A DNA stretch of 64,000 nt from contig NZ_CAMZCS010000004.1 in the NCBI RefSeq assembly GCF_947305105.1, positions 121,265 to 185,264 of the forward strand, in the 5' to 3' direction. The notes beneath the pieces are model-generated. The model worked only from the letters and a program-made list of their open reading frames with translations. It was not told the DNA's origin and ran no database searches. The DNA is from an uncultured Fibrobacter sp. (lineage in GTDB: Bacteria; Fibrobacterota; Fibrobacteria; Fibrobacterales; Fibrobacteraceae). Shown here piece after piece: positions 28,872 through 37,577 of the stretch; within the stretch, counting starts at the first letter, position 1, and each line of letters begins with the position of its first letter. Position numbers and translations under genes: made by a program.

Positions 28872-29020
28872 AGTAAAAGGGGCTAGAGACTAGAATCTAG
28901 AGGCTAGTGAATAAGAATCACGCACTTCGTGCGTCTGATTTTTCTCCAATCCCTAGATCCTAGATTCTAACCCCTAGATCCTAATCCCTAAATCCTAACC
29001 TCTAACCTCTAGACTCTAAC
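28870..29020. repeat. Palindromic intergenic element with heptad-periodic arms (element B)
   Basis: Left arm GGGGCTA, GAGACTA, GAATCTA, GAGGCTA; centre hairpin ACGCAC-TTC-GTGCGT (28920-28934), identical to element A and flanked by the same AGAATC; right arm a longer C-rich array (CCCTAGA, TCCTAGA, TTCTAAC, CCCTAGA, TCCTAAT, CCCTAAA, TCCTAAC, CTCTAAC, CTCTAGA). The speA ATG follows immediately, so the element forms the whole leader of speA and offers no Shine-Dalgarno. Confidence 0.8.
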
Positions 29021-30919
29021 ATGAAAAAATGGCGCATTGACGATTCCCGCGACTTGTACAACGTCAAGGGTTGGGGCGTAAACTTCTTCGACATCAACGA
29101 GAAGGGCCACGCGACAGTTCATCCACTCAAGGAAGGCGGCCCAGACATTGACCTGTACGACTTGGTACAGGAACTTTCACTCCGCGACGTCTCTACCCCG
29201 ATGCTGTTGCGTTTCCCGGATATCCTGGATAGCCGCATCGAAAAAATCAACGAGTGCTTCAACAAGGCCCGCAAGGAATACGGTTTCAAGGGGAGCTACT
29301 ACAGCATCTTCCCCATCAAGGTGAACCAGCAGCGCGCCGTCTTGGAAGAAGTCGTGCGCCACGGCAAGAAATTCAACATCGGGCTCGAAGCCGGTTCCAA
29401 GCCGGAACTGCACGCCGTCCTCGCCAACATGGACAACCCCGATGCACTGATCATCTGTAACGGCTACAAGGACGAAGACTTCATCGAACTCGCACTCCTT
29501 GCACAGAAGATGGGCAAGAAAATTTTCATCGTCGTCGAGAAGATGAACGAGCTTCACCTGGTGGTGGAACTTTCCCGCCGCATCGGTGTGCGCCCGAACA
29601 TCGGTATCCGCATCAAGCTTGCAAGCTCCGGCAGCGGCAAGTGGGAAGAATCCGGCGGATACCACAGCAAGTTCGGCCTGAACAGTTCTGAACTTTTGGA
29701 AGCGCTGGACTACATCAAGGAAGAGAAAATGGAAGACTGCATGAAGCTCATCCATTTCCACCTGGGTAGCCAGATTACGCATATCCGCAATATCAAGAAC
29801 GGGCTCCGCGAAATTTCGCAGTTCTACATTCAAATTCGCAAGATGGGAATGAGTCTGGAATTCGTGGACGTGGGTGGCGGCTTGGGAGTTGATTACGACG
29901 GCACCCGCAGCACCAACGCAAGTTCCGTGAACTATTCCATCCAGGAATACGCAAACGACGTGGTGTACGCCATCTACGAAGCCTGCGAAGAGGCAAAGCT
30001 TTCGCACCCGAACATCATCGCAGAATCGGGCCGTGCGCTTTCGGCGCACCATTCCATTCTGGTGTTCAACATTCTGGAAACTGCAAGCCAGGCATTCTTC
30101 GACGACGAGGAACACGAAATCGGTGACGACGCACCCGATGCACTGAAAGACCTTTACGGGATTTACAAGGGGCTTTCCCCGAAGAACCTGCTGGAAAGCT
30201 GGCACGATGCCATGCAGCTGAACGACGACGTTCTGAGCGGATTCAAAGTGGGCGACTACGATTTGCCCACCCGCGCCATGAGCGAACGCCTTTTCTGGAG
30301 CATTGCCCGCGAAGTGAACCAGATTGCAAGCGAACTGCGCCACCCGCCTTACGAACTGGCGGAACTCCCCCGCCTCTTGGCCGAGAAGTATTTCGGAAAC
30401 TTCAGCCTTTTCCAGAGCCTGCCCGACAGTTGGGCCATCGACCAGATTTTCCCGGTCATGCCTATCCAGCGGCTAGACGAAGAACCCACGGTAGAAACCA
30501 CCATCCAGGATGTCACTTGTGACTCCGACGGAAAGATTGCCCTATTCATCCGTGGTGGCGACGTGAGCCATACGCTCCCGCTGCATAAGCTGAAAAAGAA
30601 CGAGCCTTACTACATCGCGGTTTATCTCGTGGGTGCCTACCAGGAAATCCTCGGCGACCTGCACAACCTCTTCGGCGACACGAACGCCGTCCATATTGTC
30701 TGCAACGAACAGGGTGGCTACGAAATCGAAAAGGTCATCGACGGCGAATCCGTAGAAGACGTACTCGACTACGTGAGCTTCAGCGACAAGGCCCTGGTGC
30801 GCAACATGGAAAACTGGGTGACCCGCTCCGTGAAGGAAGGGAAAATCAGTTTGCAAGAAGGCAAGGAATTCCTGAACATCTACCGCAGCGGCCTGTACGG
30901 ATATACGTATCTGGAGTGA
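29021..30919 (+). CDS. speA: Biosynthetic arginine decarboxylase
   Basis: A 632-residue PLP enzyme of the alanine-racemase fold that converts arginine to agmatine, the first step of putrescine and spermidine synthesis. PLP lysine is in SIFPIKVNQQR; GLEAGSKPEL, HFHLGSQITHI, the glycine loop VDVGGGLGVDYDGT and the C-terminal PVMPIQRLDEEP and GAYQEILGDLHNLFGDTNAVH blocks are diagnostic of SpeA. Length matches the family. It lies 150 bp after the carboxynorspermidine synthase-like gene, separated only by element B. Confidence 0.97.
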   Translation: MKKWRIDDSRDLYNVKGWGVNFFDINEKGHATVHPLKEGGPDIDLYDLVQELSLRDVSTPMLLRFPDILDSRIEKINECFNKARKEYGFKGSYYSIFPIKVNQQRAVLEEVVRHGKKFNIGLEAGSKPELHAVLANMDNPDALIICNGYKDEDFIELALLAQKMGKKIFIVVEKMNELHLVVELSRRIGVRPNIGIRIKLASSGSGKWEESGGYHSKFGLNSSELLEALDYIKEEKMEDCMKLIHFHLGSQITHIRNIKNGLREISQFYIQIRKMGMSLEFVDVGGGLGVDYDGTRSTNASSVNYSIQEYANDVVYAIYEACEEAKLSHPNIIAESGRALSAHHSILVFNILETASQAFFDDEEHEIGDDAPDALKDLYGIYKGLSPKNLLESWHDAMQLNDDVLSGFKVGDYDLPTRAMSERLFWSIAREVNQIASELRHPPYELAELPRLLAEKYFGNFSLFQSLPDSWAIDQIFPVMPIQRLDEEPTVETTIQDVTCDSDGKIALFIRGGDVSHTLPLHKLKKNEPYYIAVYLVGAYQEILGDLHNLFGDTNAVHIVCNEQGGYEIEKVIDGESVEDVLDYVSFSDKALVRNMENWVTRSVKEGKISLQEGKEFLNIYRSGLYGYTYLE

Positions 30920-30939
30920 TTGGTGGTTAGTGGTTAGGG
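30919..30939. repeat. Short heptad run (GTGGTTA type)
   Basis: GGTGGTT, AGTGGTT, AGGG: two to three 7-bp units between speA and nudC, the same rhythm as the longer arrays but another consensus. Confidence 0.5.
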
Positions 30940-30946
30940 AAATTCT

Positions 30947-31792
30947 ATGATTCATGAAATAGCGCCGCACGTTTTCAACAACGAATTCAAAATCGCTGAT
31001 CCGAAGGCCACCGATTTCATTATCCGTTACAATGGGGCGAAGACACTCCTCAAAAAAGTGGATGGCGGTTACGCGATTCCTCGTGTTGGCGAACTCCTTG
31101 CGCTCGAAAATAAAGCTCTCGCTGATTTCGAAGGCCATTACCTTTTCAGCATCGACGATACAGCCTTCTTCTTAGACGATAGCAAGGCTACTTTTGAAGC
31201 AGAAGCACCTAGCGGTTACGAATACATGGGCAACCGCACTTTCCGTGCCATGGCCCCCGTAGAACGCTTGGGCGGTGCAACAGCGACGCACATTGCGCAT
31301 TGGGAATCGCTCAACAAGTTCTGCGGCCGTTGCGGGAACGTGACCATCCGTGGCGACAAAGAACGTTCTATTATTTGTCCCAAATGCGGAAACATCGTTT
31401 ATCCGCGCATCTCTCCGGTCGTAATTGTAGCCGTCCATAATGGCGACAAACTTTTGATGGCGCACAATATCGATAACCCGAACCCGAGACTCTTCTTGAT
31501 TTCGGGTTTTGTGGAAGTTGGCGAAAGTCTGGAACAGGCGGTACACCGCGAAGTCATGGAAGAAGCAGGCCTTCGCGTGAAGAATGTTCGTTACTTCAGT
31601 TCGCAGCCGTGGGCTTTTAGTGATTCACTGATTGCAGGCTTTACCGCCGAACTCGATGGCGACGATACTATCCGCATGCAAAAGGAAGAACTCTCCGAAG
31701 CCATGTGGGTTAAGCGCGAAGACATTCCCGAATACGAGACCGACGTCAGCATCAGTTGCTGCCTCATCGAAGACTTCCGCCACAAAGCGTAA
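30947..31792 (+). CDS. nudC: NAD+ diphosphatase / RNA decapping Nudix hydrolase
   Basis: A 281-residue NudC. It has a zinc ribbon (CGRCGN and CPKCGN, about residues 126-147) and a complete Nudix box (GFVEVGESLEQAVHREVMEE, then AG). The specificity motif SQPWPFP of NADH pyrophosphatases reads SQPWAFS here, close enough to support NudC. It cleaves NAD(H) to NMN(H) and AMP, and in E. coli removes NAD caps from RNA. The gene is followed by a strong terminator and then a tRNA on the other strand. Confidence 0.93.
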   Translation: MIHEIAPHVFNNEFKIADPKATDFIIRYNGAKTLLKKVDGGYAIPRVGELLALENKALADFEGHYLFSIDDTAFFLDDSKATFEAEAPSGYEYMGNRTFRAMAPVERLGGATATHIAHWESLNKFCGRCGNVTIRGDKERSIICPKCGNIVYPRISPVVIVAVHNGDKLLMAHNIDNPNPRLFLISGFVEVGESLEQAVHREVMEEAGLRVKNVRYFSSQPWAFSDSLIAGFTAELDGDDTIRMQKEELSEAMWVKREDIPEYETDVSISCCLIEDFRHKA

Positions 31793-31816
31793 ACACTTTC
31801 ACCATAAAACAAAAAA

Positions 31817-31841
31817 CCTGGTTTTTAAACCAGGCTTTTTT
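31817..31841 (+). terminator. nudC terminator
   Basis: CCTGGTTT/AAACCAGG stem with a 2-nt loop, then CTTTTTT. It ends 3 bp before the tRNA end on the opposite strand. Confidence 0.9.
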
Positions 31842-31843
31842 AG

Positions 31844-31916
31844 AGCGGGAAAAGGGTCTCGAACCCTCGACATCGACCTTGGGAAGGTCGCGCTCTACCA
31901 ACTGAGCTACTCCCGC
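31844..31916 (-). tRNA. tRNA-Gly (anticodon CCC)
   Basis: A 73-nt cloverleaf on the minus strand. Acceptor GCGGGAG pairs with TTCCCGC (one G-T), D arm GCTC-AGTTGGTA-GAGC, anticodon stem CGACC/GGTCG with loop TTCCCAA giving anticodon CCC (reads GGG), and T arm GAGGG-TTCGAGA-CCCTT. The 3' CCA is not encoded. Confidence 0.93.
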
Positions 31917-31978
31917 GAGCACTTCAAATGTAATAAAAGCATATCGTATTGTAAAGGGATTTTTCTATCATTTCGCCC

Positions 31979-32476
31979 ATGAAAAGGTTACTCGCCATAT
32001 CCATTCCGTTGATCGTTCTTACCACAGCAGCCACCACCTCGGCCGAAGAAAAATCCATGTGGCAAAAGTTTGTCGACTTCTTCAACCCCTCCCCGACATT
32101 GGAAGGCGAAGGCCCACTGTACGATCAGCTCAAGGAACTGGATTCCAAGATAACCAAAACAGAAGGCAAGTATTCCAGAGAACGCAGGCCCGGAAACAAG
32201 GCCCGTTTGAAAAAGGAACTCGAGGAGCTCCGCGAACAACGGAACAAACTTGTAGAAAGAATCAATGCCGGTGAAGCGGAAACCTCATCAAGCATAGCCA
32301 AAGAAGCGCCCGCGTCATCCTCTTCTCAACCGGCCCCCAAGCCAACAGTCTGCGCACACGACACCATTTTCGTCAAAGACACAGTCATCATTCACGATAC
32401 GCTGTACGTAATCGTTGCAGACAAACCCACGAGTGCGGCACCCACCGACACTACCCAGGCACCAGATAAAAATTAG
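31979..32476 (+). CDS. Exported coiled-coil protein with Ser/Pro-rich tail
   Basis: A 165-residue protein with a signal peptide (about 1-22). A charged helical region likely to form a coiled coil (LYDQLKELDSKITKTEGKYS and KARLKKELEELREQRNKLVERI) is followed by a Ser/Ala/Pro linker, a repetitive beta segment (DTIFVKDTVIIHDTLYVIV) and a Thr/Ala-rich end. I recognise no family. Its 3' end overlaps the convergent HAD gene by 26 bp. Confidence 0.68.
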   Translation: MKRLLAISIPLIVLTTAATTSAEEKSMWQKFVDFFNPSPTLEGEGPLYDQLKELDSKITKTEGKYSRERRPGNKARLKKELEELREQRNKLVERINAGEAETSSSIAKEAPASSSSQPAPKPTVCAHDTIFVKDTVIIHDTLYVIVADKPTSAAPTDTTQAPDKN

Positions 32477-33356
32477 GGCGTATATGCAAGGCGGCTTCGT
32501 CGGCGGCCAGGTCCGCTTCAGGGACGTTCCGTCCCACGACAAGCGCACTGTCGAAGCCGGCGACTTGGGCACCAAATACATCCGTACCCAGCGTATCACC
32601 GACCATCAGCACCCGTGAGCCCGTTGGGAGCGTTTTGCGCACGCGTTCCCAAATTTCCGGGAACGGTTTCCCTAGATAAACAGATTCCGCTCCAGAGTTC
32701 AAACGAAGTTGTTCACAAAGAGCTCCCGATACCGGAGAACGCGAGCCATCGATATTCGGAGCCCAGGCGTCAGGATTCAGAACTAAAAGAAGCGCACGCT
32801 CGTGCGACAAAATATCCACCGCATGTTTGAACATCTCTGGAGTTGCCGTCGATGAAGATACAGCAACGATTGGCTCAATAGGATTTTCCACAGCCGTTAT
32901 GCCACAGGCACCAAGCACATTCTTCCCCGTTTCCCGGCCAATATAGAACACTTCCCGCAAACAATACTCACCAGACTCACGAATTTCTTTAACGGCCGCA
33001 GCAAGCAAACTTCCCGAAGAAATAGTTTCAGATGCCGTAAAATCAAACCCACGATCCGCAGCGCTCTTTGCAAGAGCGGCATCCACATCCGAGGCGGCAT
33101 TCGTCACAAGCCGGAGTTCTTTCCCTGCCCTGCGCAGTTCCATGAACCATTCCTTTGCACCGGGGTAAACATAATCGCCACGATTGTACAAGGTTCCATA
33201 GCCATCAAAACAAAAGGCATCGTACTCGCCAATAATTTCAGACAAAGTAATAGATTGTGAATAAAAAATCCCCGACCTCGTACCCAGGTCGGGTCTATTC
33301 TTTTCGCAAATCAGTTTTTGATAGCGTAAATAAATTTGTTTTTCAAGCAAGTCCAT
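32451..33356 (-). CDS. HAD-superfamily (subclass IIA) phosphatase-like protein
   Basis: A HAD phosphatase of the NagD-like type IIA. Motif I is FDGYGTLYN, motif II is RLVTNAAS, and the final motif is MVGDTLGTDVFGAQVAGFDSALV. In motif I the second aspartate of D-x-D is replaced (D-G-Y-G-T), a change that usually lowers phosphatase activity. The ATG at 33356 overlaps the upstream stop as TGATG, which suggests coupling; but a strong leftward terminator sits within the first 32 codons of this reading, so a non-ATG start near 33245 (TTG) is possible. The substrate is unknown. Confidence 0.75.
   Translation of the reverse strand: MDLLEKQIYLRYQKLICEKNRPDLGTRSGIFYSQSITLSEIIGEYDAFCFDGYGTLYNRGDYVYPGAKEWFMELRRAGKELRLVTNAASDVDAALAKSAADRGFDFTASETISSGSLLAAAVKEIRESGEYCLREVFYIGRETGKNVLGACGITAVENPIEPIVAVSSSTATPEMFKHAVDILSHERALLLVLNPDAWAPNIDGSRSPVSGALCEQLRLNSGAESVYLGKPFPEIWERVRKTLPTGSRVLMVGDTLGTDVFGAQVAGFDSALVVGRNVPEADLAADEAALHIRPNFYLVPG
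33263..33293 (-). terminator. Leftward terminator inside the 5' part of the HAD frame
   Basis: CCCGACCT/AGGTCGGG 8-bp stem with a 7-nt loop, then GATTTTTT reading leftward. It terminates the exported-protein gene to the right, or attenuates expression of the HAD gene. Confidence 0.8.
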
Positions 33357-34621
33357 CAGCGACGAAGGACCCCGAATACTTGGGTCGTAATGCCCTCGTC
33401 TTCGCTGTAGTAGACAGTCTTGCCATCGTACTTGATTATTACAGCAATGTTTGCTAAGTAAGCACCACTGCCAACACGACGATGATGCGCATCCACCGTA
33501 TTCCAACGTAAGAACAGACGCTTCGCCGACTTTCCAAACCGCTTGTCGTTACCCTTTACCTTGTACCTTGCATTAGCAACAAATGAGCCAAGGTTGGTAT
33601 AAATTCTCACGTTGAACAAAACCGTCACCTTCGAAGCTTTGAATTCTTCTTGAGAACGCATTTTCAAAATTTCACGGACCGAAGCTTCAAAGTCAGATCC
33701 AAGAACATCCACCGCAACACCCCAGACCGTATCGTTAGGAACCTTAGTGTCCAGGTTTTCAAAAGTCAACTGGAATACAGAATCAGACAGTTCTTCTTGA
33801 TCATAAGTTCTAACAAGGTTCTGCCTGAACAGTTCGAACGGGAAGAAACCTTCTACAGCATGGAACTTGGATTTCTTAGTTACTGCGTTGTTACTAGAAT
33901 CCTTCATGCAAGCATACAGCAGTCGAACAGAATCCCTCACAGTCATTCGATCACTGGAACTCGCGTTACCATCAAAAATGAGCGAAGCCTCGTTATTAAA
34001 AACATTCCACTCAATCGATGTCGGAACAAGCTCGCGCACAACAGAATCCTTAAAAGACCAGAACTCCATGTACACGTCACAATTGTGTGCAGGCTTTACC
34101 TTTTCGGAGAACAAGACCTTCAACGTATCGGTGCCACCAGCACGGCGAGTTTTGAGTTGACACGTTCTAATCGTTGGAGCCATTCCATCTTTTACATTGA
34201 CGCGATAGGAACTTCCATCCGAAAGATACAAGTCACAAGATCCCGAGAAATACACAAAAAAATCTGGAGACGTCAGTCCTGTCATTTGCTGGAACAAATA
34301 CTGTTTGTCAGAGAGATCAATGAAAATGACGCGGTTACTCACAGTATCCAAAACAAATTTTTCTTTTGGAATAATGATGCGGATTGCCTGACCAAGCGTG
34401 TCAACCCAGTTCACAGCAAGGCTATCCATTTTTTCGTTAATGTACTCTTTAGTAATGACTCCTAAGAATCGGATCTGGAGATGGTCCATCCGGCCATCCT
34501 CGTCTTCGTCCAGAAAGTAATTCTGTTGGCTAGACGGTGGAACAGGGTCCTGAACAAACGCCCAAACCCAGTTTGCAAGTAGCAACATTGCAATAGACAA
34601 TATGCGCACGGATCTAACCAT
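33356..34621 (-). CDS. Exported hypothetical protein with FlgD/sorting-like C-terminus
   Basis: A 421-residue protein with a signal peptide (about 1-22). Right after it comes an acidic EF-hand-like stretch (FLDEDEDGRMDHLQIRF), a feature of many Fibrobacter secreted proteins, then several beta-rich segments (DTLKVLFSEKVKPAHNCDV). The C-terminus (FLRWNTVDAHHRRVGSGAYL, then ANIAVIIKY) resembles the FlgD-Ig-type repeat seen at the end of secreted proteins, where W-x-x-x-D...G...V-x-x-G-x-Y is typical. Function unknown. The HAD gene follows in TGATG overlap. Confidence 0.7.
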   Translation of the reverse strand: MVRSVRILSIAMLLLANWVWAFVQDPVPPSSQQNYFLDEDEDGRMDHLQIRFLGVITKEYINEKMDSLAVNWVDTLGQAIRIIIPKEKFVLDTVSNRVIFIDLSDKQYLFQQMTGLTSPDFFVYFSGSCDLYLSDGSSYRVNVKDGMAPTIRTCQLKTRRAGGTDTLKVLFSEKVKPAHNCDVYMEFWSFKDSVVRELVPTSIEWNVFNNEASLIFDGNASSSDRMTVRDSVRLLYACMKDSSNNAVTKKSKFHAVEGFFPFELFRQNLVRTYDQEELSDSVFQLTFENLDTKVPNDTVWGVAVDVLGSDFEASVREILKMRSQEEFKASKVTVLFNVRIYTNLGSFVANARYKVKGNDKRFGKSAKRLFLRWNTVDAHHRRVGSGAYLANIAVIIKYDGKTVYYSEDEGITTQVFGVLRR

Positions 34622-34655
34622 GTTATCCTACCTCACTAACCTCCCTACTCTAAAT

Positions 34656-35315
34656 CTATACACTTTTTAGGATTCCGTAATCACGTCCTTCCACAGGAAT
34701 CACCAATTGGAGCCTCGAAAGGGTCTTAATATACTTGTCAAAGACCATTTTGAAGTCCTCACCGAGCTCTTCCTCCTGGTCATTGGCCAAATTATAGGCT
34801 ATATAGCTCCCATCCGGGAAGATCGAGATGCAGCAGTCCCAGGTGATATCCCCCTCCAAAACCTCCTGATCATCGTCCCGATCCTGGCTTTCGAGCATGA
34901 GCATCGGGCAGGGTGCGGCGATGGGTTCGGCATGGCCATTTTCATAGATAAAGTAATTCCTGCTAACCAATTCGTGTTCCAGGGCCATCGTACTCGGGGT
35001 GCGTTCAAACTCGTTACGCAGGCGACGGATGTTTCCCAAATCATCCTCGTAGGGGTCCCTAAAATCGTCGGGCAAAACAATCTGGTAATAGTCGAACTGC
35101 TTGCCGCTTTTCTCGAACGTTTCAATCCATTCTCTGGGCGGCTCCGGACGCATCGTCAAAAAGTCCTCGAAGGAATCAAGGATATCGAACAACCTAGAAG
35201 TCCAGGGCTCGTTTTTGCGCTGTTGCATCAGCTCAAAAAAGTTCTTCAGGCGTTCTTCGCCCGGAACGACAGAAAGATCTTCCCCCGGCACACCACTCAT
35301 ATCAAATTCAGCCAT
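34656..35315 (-). CDS. Hypothetical acidic cytoplasmic protein
   Basis: A 219-residue acidic protein without signal peptide or membrane segment. Visible stretches include a helical N-terminal part (LKNFFELMQQRKNEPWTS) and a C-terminal part that could be an SMI1/KNR4-like or other small alpha/beta domain (CCISIFPDGSYIAYNLANDQ), but the match is too weak to assign. It stands 34 bp upstream of the exported-protein gene and probably shares its transcript. Confidence 0.6.
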   Translation of the reverse strand: MAEFDMSGVPGEDLSVVPGEERLKNFFELMQQRKNEPWTSRLFDILDSFEDFLTMRPEPPREWIETFEKSGKQFDYYQIVLPDDFRDPYEDDLGNIRRLRNEFERTPSTMALEHELVSRNYFIYENGHAEPIAAPCPMLMLESQDRDDDQEVLEGDITWDCCISIFPDGSYIAYNLANDQEEELGEDFKMVFDKYIKTLSRLQLVIPVEGRDYGILKSV

Positions 35316-35335
35316 AATTTTTATTCCTAATTATT

Positions 35336-35360
35336 ACTAACCACCAACCACTAACCACTT
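35336..35360. repeat. Short heptad run (ACTAACC type)
   Basis: ACTAACC, ACCAACC, ACTAACC, ACTTC: three 7-bp units between two leftward genes, the reverse complement of the GTGGTTA type near 30.9 kb. Confidence 0.55.
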
Positions 35361-35371
35361 CATCAAAAGCG

Positions 35372-36283
35372 CTACCACATTTCCACGGTCTTTACGGTCA
35401 GGCTCATCGCAATGTCCTTCTCGTAATACGCGGGTTCATTAATAAAGATAGGCCACACGCTCTCGCGACCATCCGCCTCGCCTTCGTAAAGGATATCCTT
35501 CCCGTCAAACGTGCGGAACAGCTTATCGCCCTTCTTGAGTTCGCCAAAGTCACGGCCCAGCAAATCCGGGTGAATCATCGCCTCGATGGGGGCTCCGGCC
35601 CACGCCTTGGGGTAGCCGAGATCGCGCAGCTGCGTATAGACTTCCACCTGGATAGGAGAGCGCTTCTGGAGCTCTCCTCGGTTCCATTCGTCCGCAAGTT
35701 CCAGGTAACGCTTTACCAGCTTTTCTGTCTGTTCGAACAGGCGGGCATCTAGAGTGCCATGCTGCTGCGGGCCAATTTCCACGCACACGTCCGCCATCGC
35801 GACGGTACCAAAATAAGGCGATGCAGAGCGTTCCTCCGGTTGGTAGTAAATGCGAGCATCGTCAAATTCATGCGTAAGCACTGCCGAAGCCTTCATCGTG
35901 AACGGATCACGAGCCGATAGAATCAGGCACAGTCCCATGTTCGAGCCCGTATTGTGAACGTCGAGCAACAAGTCTGTCTTGGTATTCGCACCCTTCGGGC
36001 CATAAACGCGGTTCAGTTCATGCGCACGCCGGAACTCGTACTGCTGCGGTTCCGCATTCATATCAAGACTAATCTGCGAAAAAGAACGGTTCAAATCAAA
36101 GTCGCGATAACGCCGGTTGAGCCGCATGGCCTCCGGGTTCGCAAGCACCAGCGAAACTTCGGCGCCGGGGCAGCACGTGCTGTAGCATTCGGGGCACGCC
36201 ATCCACTTCTCGACCAAGCGAACACCCGTTCGCTCGTTCCCGTGCGTCCCGCCAGCAACGACTATTTTACGTATTTGACTCAT
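35372..36283 (-). CDS. Aspartoacylase / AstE-family zinc hydrolase
   Basis: A 303-residue metallocarboxypeptidase-fold enzyme of the succinylglutamate desuccinylase/aspartoacylase family. The zinc ligands are in VAGGTHGNERTG (His, Glu) and LLLDVHNTGSN (His); DFDLNRSF contains the substrate-binding DLNR, and VCVEIGPQQHG carries the catalytic Glu. The arrangement and length match aspartoacylase, which cleaves N-acetylaspartate to aspartate and acetate; other N-acyl amino acids are possible. It is preceded by a terminator, so it has its own promoter. Confidence 0.87.
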   Translation of the reverse strand: MSQIRKIVVAGGTHGNERTGVRLVEKWMACPECYSTCCPGAEVSLVLANPEAMRLNRRYRDFDLNRSFSQISLDMNAEPQQYEFRRAHELNRVYGPKGANTKTDLLLDVHNTGSNMGLCLILSARDPFTMKASAVLTHEFDDARIYYQPEERSASPYFGTVAMADVCVEIGPQQHGTLDARLFEQTEKLVKRYLELADEWNRGELQKRSPIQVEVYTQLRDLGYPKAWAGAPIEAMIHPDLLGRDFGELKKGDKLFRTFDGKDILYEGEADGRESVWPIFINEPAYYEKDIAMSLTVKTVEMW

Positions 36284-36299
36284 GTTTTATATTATAGCA

Positions 36300-36320
36300 A
36301 AAAAGAGGCGATGACGCCCC
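36300..36320 (-). terminator. Terminator between the lipoprotein and aspartoacylase genes
   Basis: GGGGCG-TCAT-CGCCTC stem (one G-T) followed by TTTTTT reading leftward. It ends the TIGR02147 copy C/lipoprotein transcript. Confidence 0.75.
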
Positions 36321-36354
36321 TTTAAATTTTAAAAATTGTTTTTTGAAGTCGTCT

Positions 36355-37566
36355 TTAATTTTCAATTAATTTTCCACTAAACCATTCGCCATAAGCCTCT
36401 ACATCGCGATTATCCTCTCCGCATTTCCATGATTCACTCGTGAATGAGTTGTCAATAGTTTCTGGAGCCGTCAGATTAAACTCATTCTCGCAGTCCTCAA
36501 TCAAAAAGGCCACAGAAAGTATCATACCAGTTACCCCACAAGCCCCACCCGGAGCCACAGACCGAAACACAGACGTAAATTCAATAGCATCGTCCGCAAA
36601 GCGACTCAAAACATGCCCTACGGGTTGGCCTCCATCATAATCGGAAATCACAAAGTAACGACAATTCGCTCTTCTCGGGTGTTCGTCCATTATCTTTGCA
36701 GTCATCGGGAAACACATCCATATATCACTTGTATCCATTTGATACACAGGAGAATTTTTGGTCGGATGATCCGTTTTATTCATAAGGTTTTTGGAATAAT
36801 TCGAGCATCCAAAGCCAGAATAACCATTATAAGCAATTACATGTTCGTCAAACGAGAGTTGTTCTGTATTCTCCGCGAACTGCAAAACATAGTTTTCTAG
36901 AGTCCGGTTGTAATTGACGGTTATTGCGGTATCGCGAACAGGCGTTATAACAGAATCTTCTTCAATGAAAATTGAAGAACTTGAACCATTTAACTCTGTT
37001 GAAGGAGACGACATAGTTATCCAGTATATCCCTGAGGAACTTTGAGCGTTCCCCGTCATCACGTTACAACGTTCGCTGGCAATATGGACATACTCCGACA
37101 CCAGCTTGTTTGCAGAATCACTCCCGACATGCTTCACGCGGCATGCGGCTTCAAAAGCATCATCCTTACAGCCATTACTTGGCGTATAGAACTCGCTATT
37201 AGGCACCTTGTCGCATTCGGCCTTGAATTCCGCAAATACCGAATCGCACGAATTCACAAGCTTATTTCCGCTCATGGTGGAAACCTCACTGGAATTATAA
37301 ATTTGCATCGTCATCGCAAGGAACGCGCTATCGGCAACGCATTCCACTCGCACTCCGTTACCATCGTCCGATACGGCCGATCTGCCGCCCTCAAATTTAG
37401 CATACGAGGATTCATTCCATTCCGTACCAAAATTGAGCCATTCTCTCACTTGCTTTTCCGAAGCGGCATTCTGGTCATCTATAGTACCCCCCGCAGCCTT
37501 GTCCGATTCGGAGCAAGCAACCAGTGCGGCAAAGGTCGAGGCAAAAATAATGATTTTCTTATTCAT
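36355..37566 (-). CDS. Lipoprotein paired with TIGR02147 copy C
   Basis: A 403-residue lipoprotein with lipobox LVAC (Cys 18). The mature part repeats the cysteine layout of the 22.2-kb lipoprotein: CVADSAFL, NSCDSVFAEFKAEC, NGCKDDAFEAAC and ERCNV. A Ser-rich stretch (SSPSTELNGSSSS) follows, then a cysteine-bearing C-terminal domain of unknown type. It starts 11 bp after the TIGR02147 stop, with AAGGAG in that gap, so the two genes form a unit. Confidence 0.8.
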   Translation of the reverse strand: MNKKIIIFASTFAALVACSESDKAAGGTIDDQNAASEKQVREWLNFGTEWNESSYAKFEGGRSAVSDDGNGVRVECVADSAFLAMTMQIYNSSEVSTMSGNKLVNSCDSVFAEFKAECDKVPNSEFYTPSNGCKDDAFEAACRVKHVGSDSANKLVSEYVHIASERCNVMTGNAQSSSGIYWITMSSPSTELNGSSSSIFIEEDSVITPVRDTAITVNYNRTLENYVLQFAENTEQLSFDEHVIAYNGYSGFGCSNYSKNLMNKTDHPTKNSPVYQMDTSDIWMCFPMTAKIMDEHPRRANCRYFVISDYDGGQPVGHVLSRFADDAIEFTSVFRSVAPGGACGVTGMILSVAFLIEDCENEFNLTAPETIDNSFTSESWKCGEDNRDVEAYGEWFSGKLIEN

Positions 37567-37577
37567 GGTTACGCTCC

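Noticed and set aside
28870..29020. CTAG-rich repeats considered as a CRISPR or telomere-like array
   Set aside because: There are no equal-length unique spacers, and the consensus changes within the array and between loci; a degenerate heptad repeat with inverted arms fits better.
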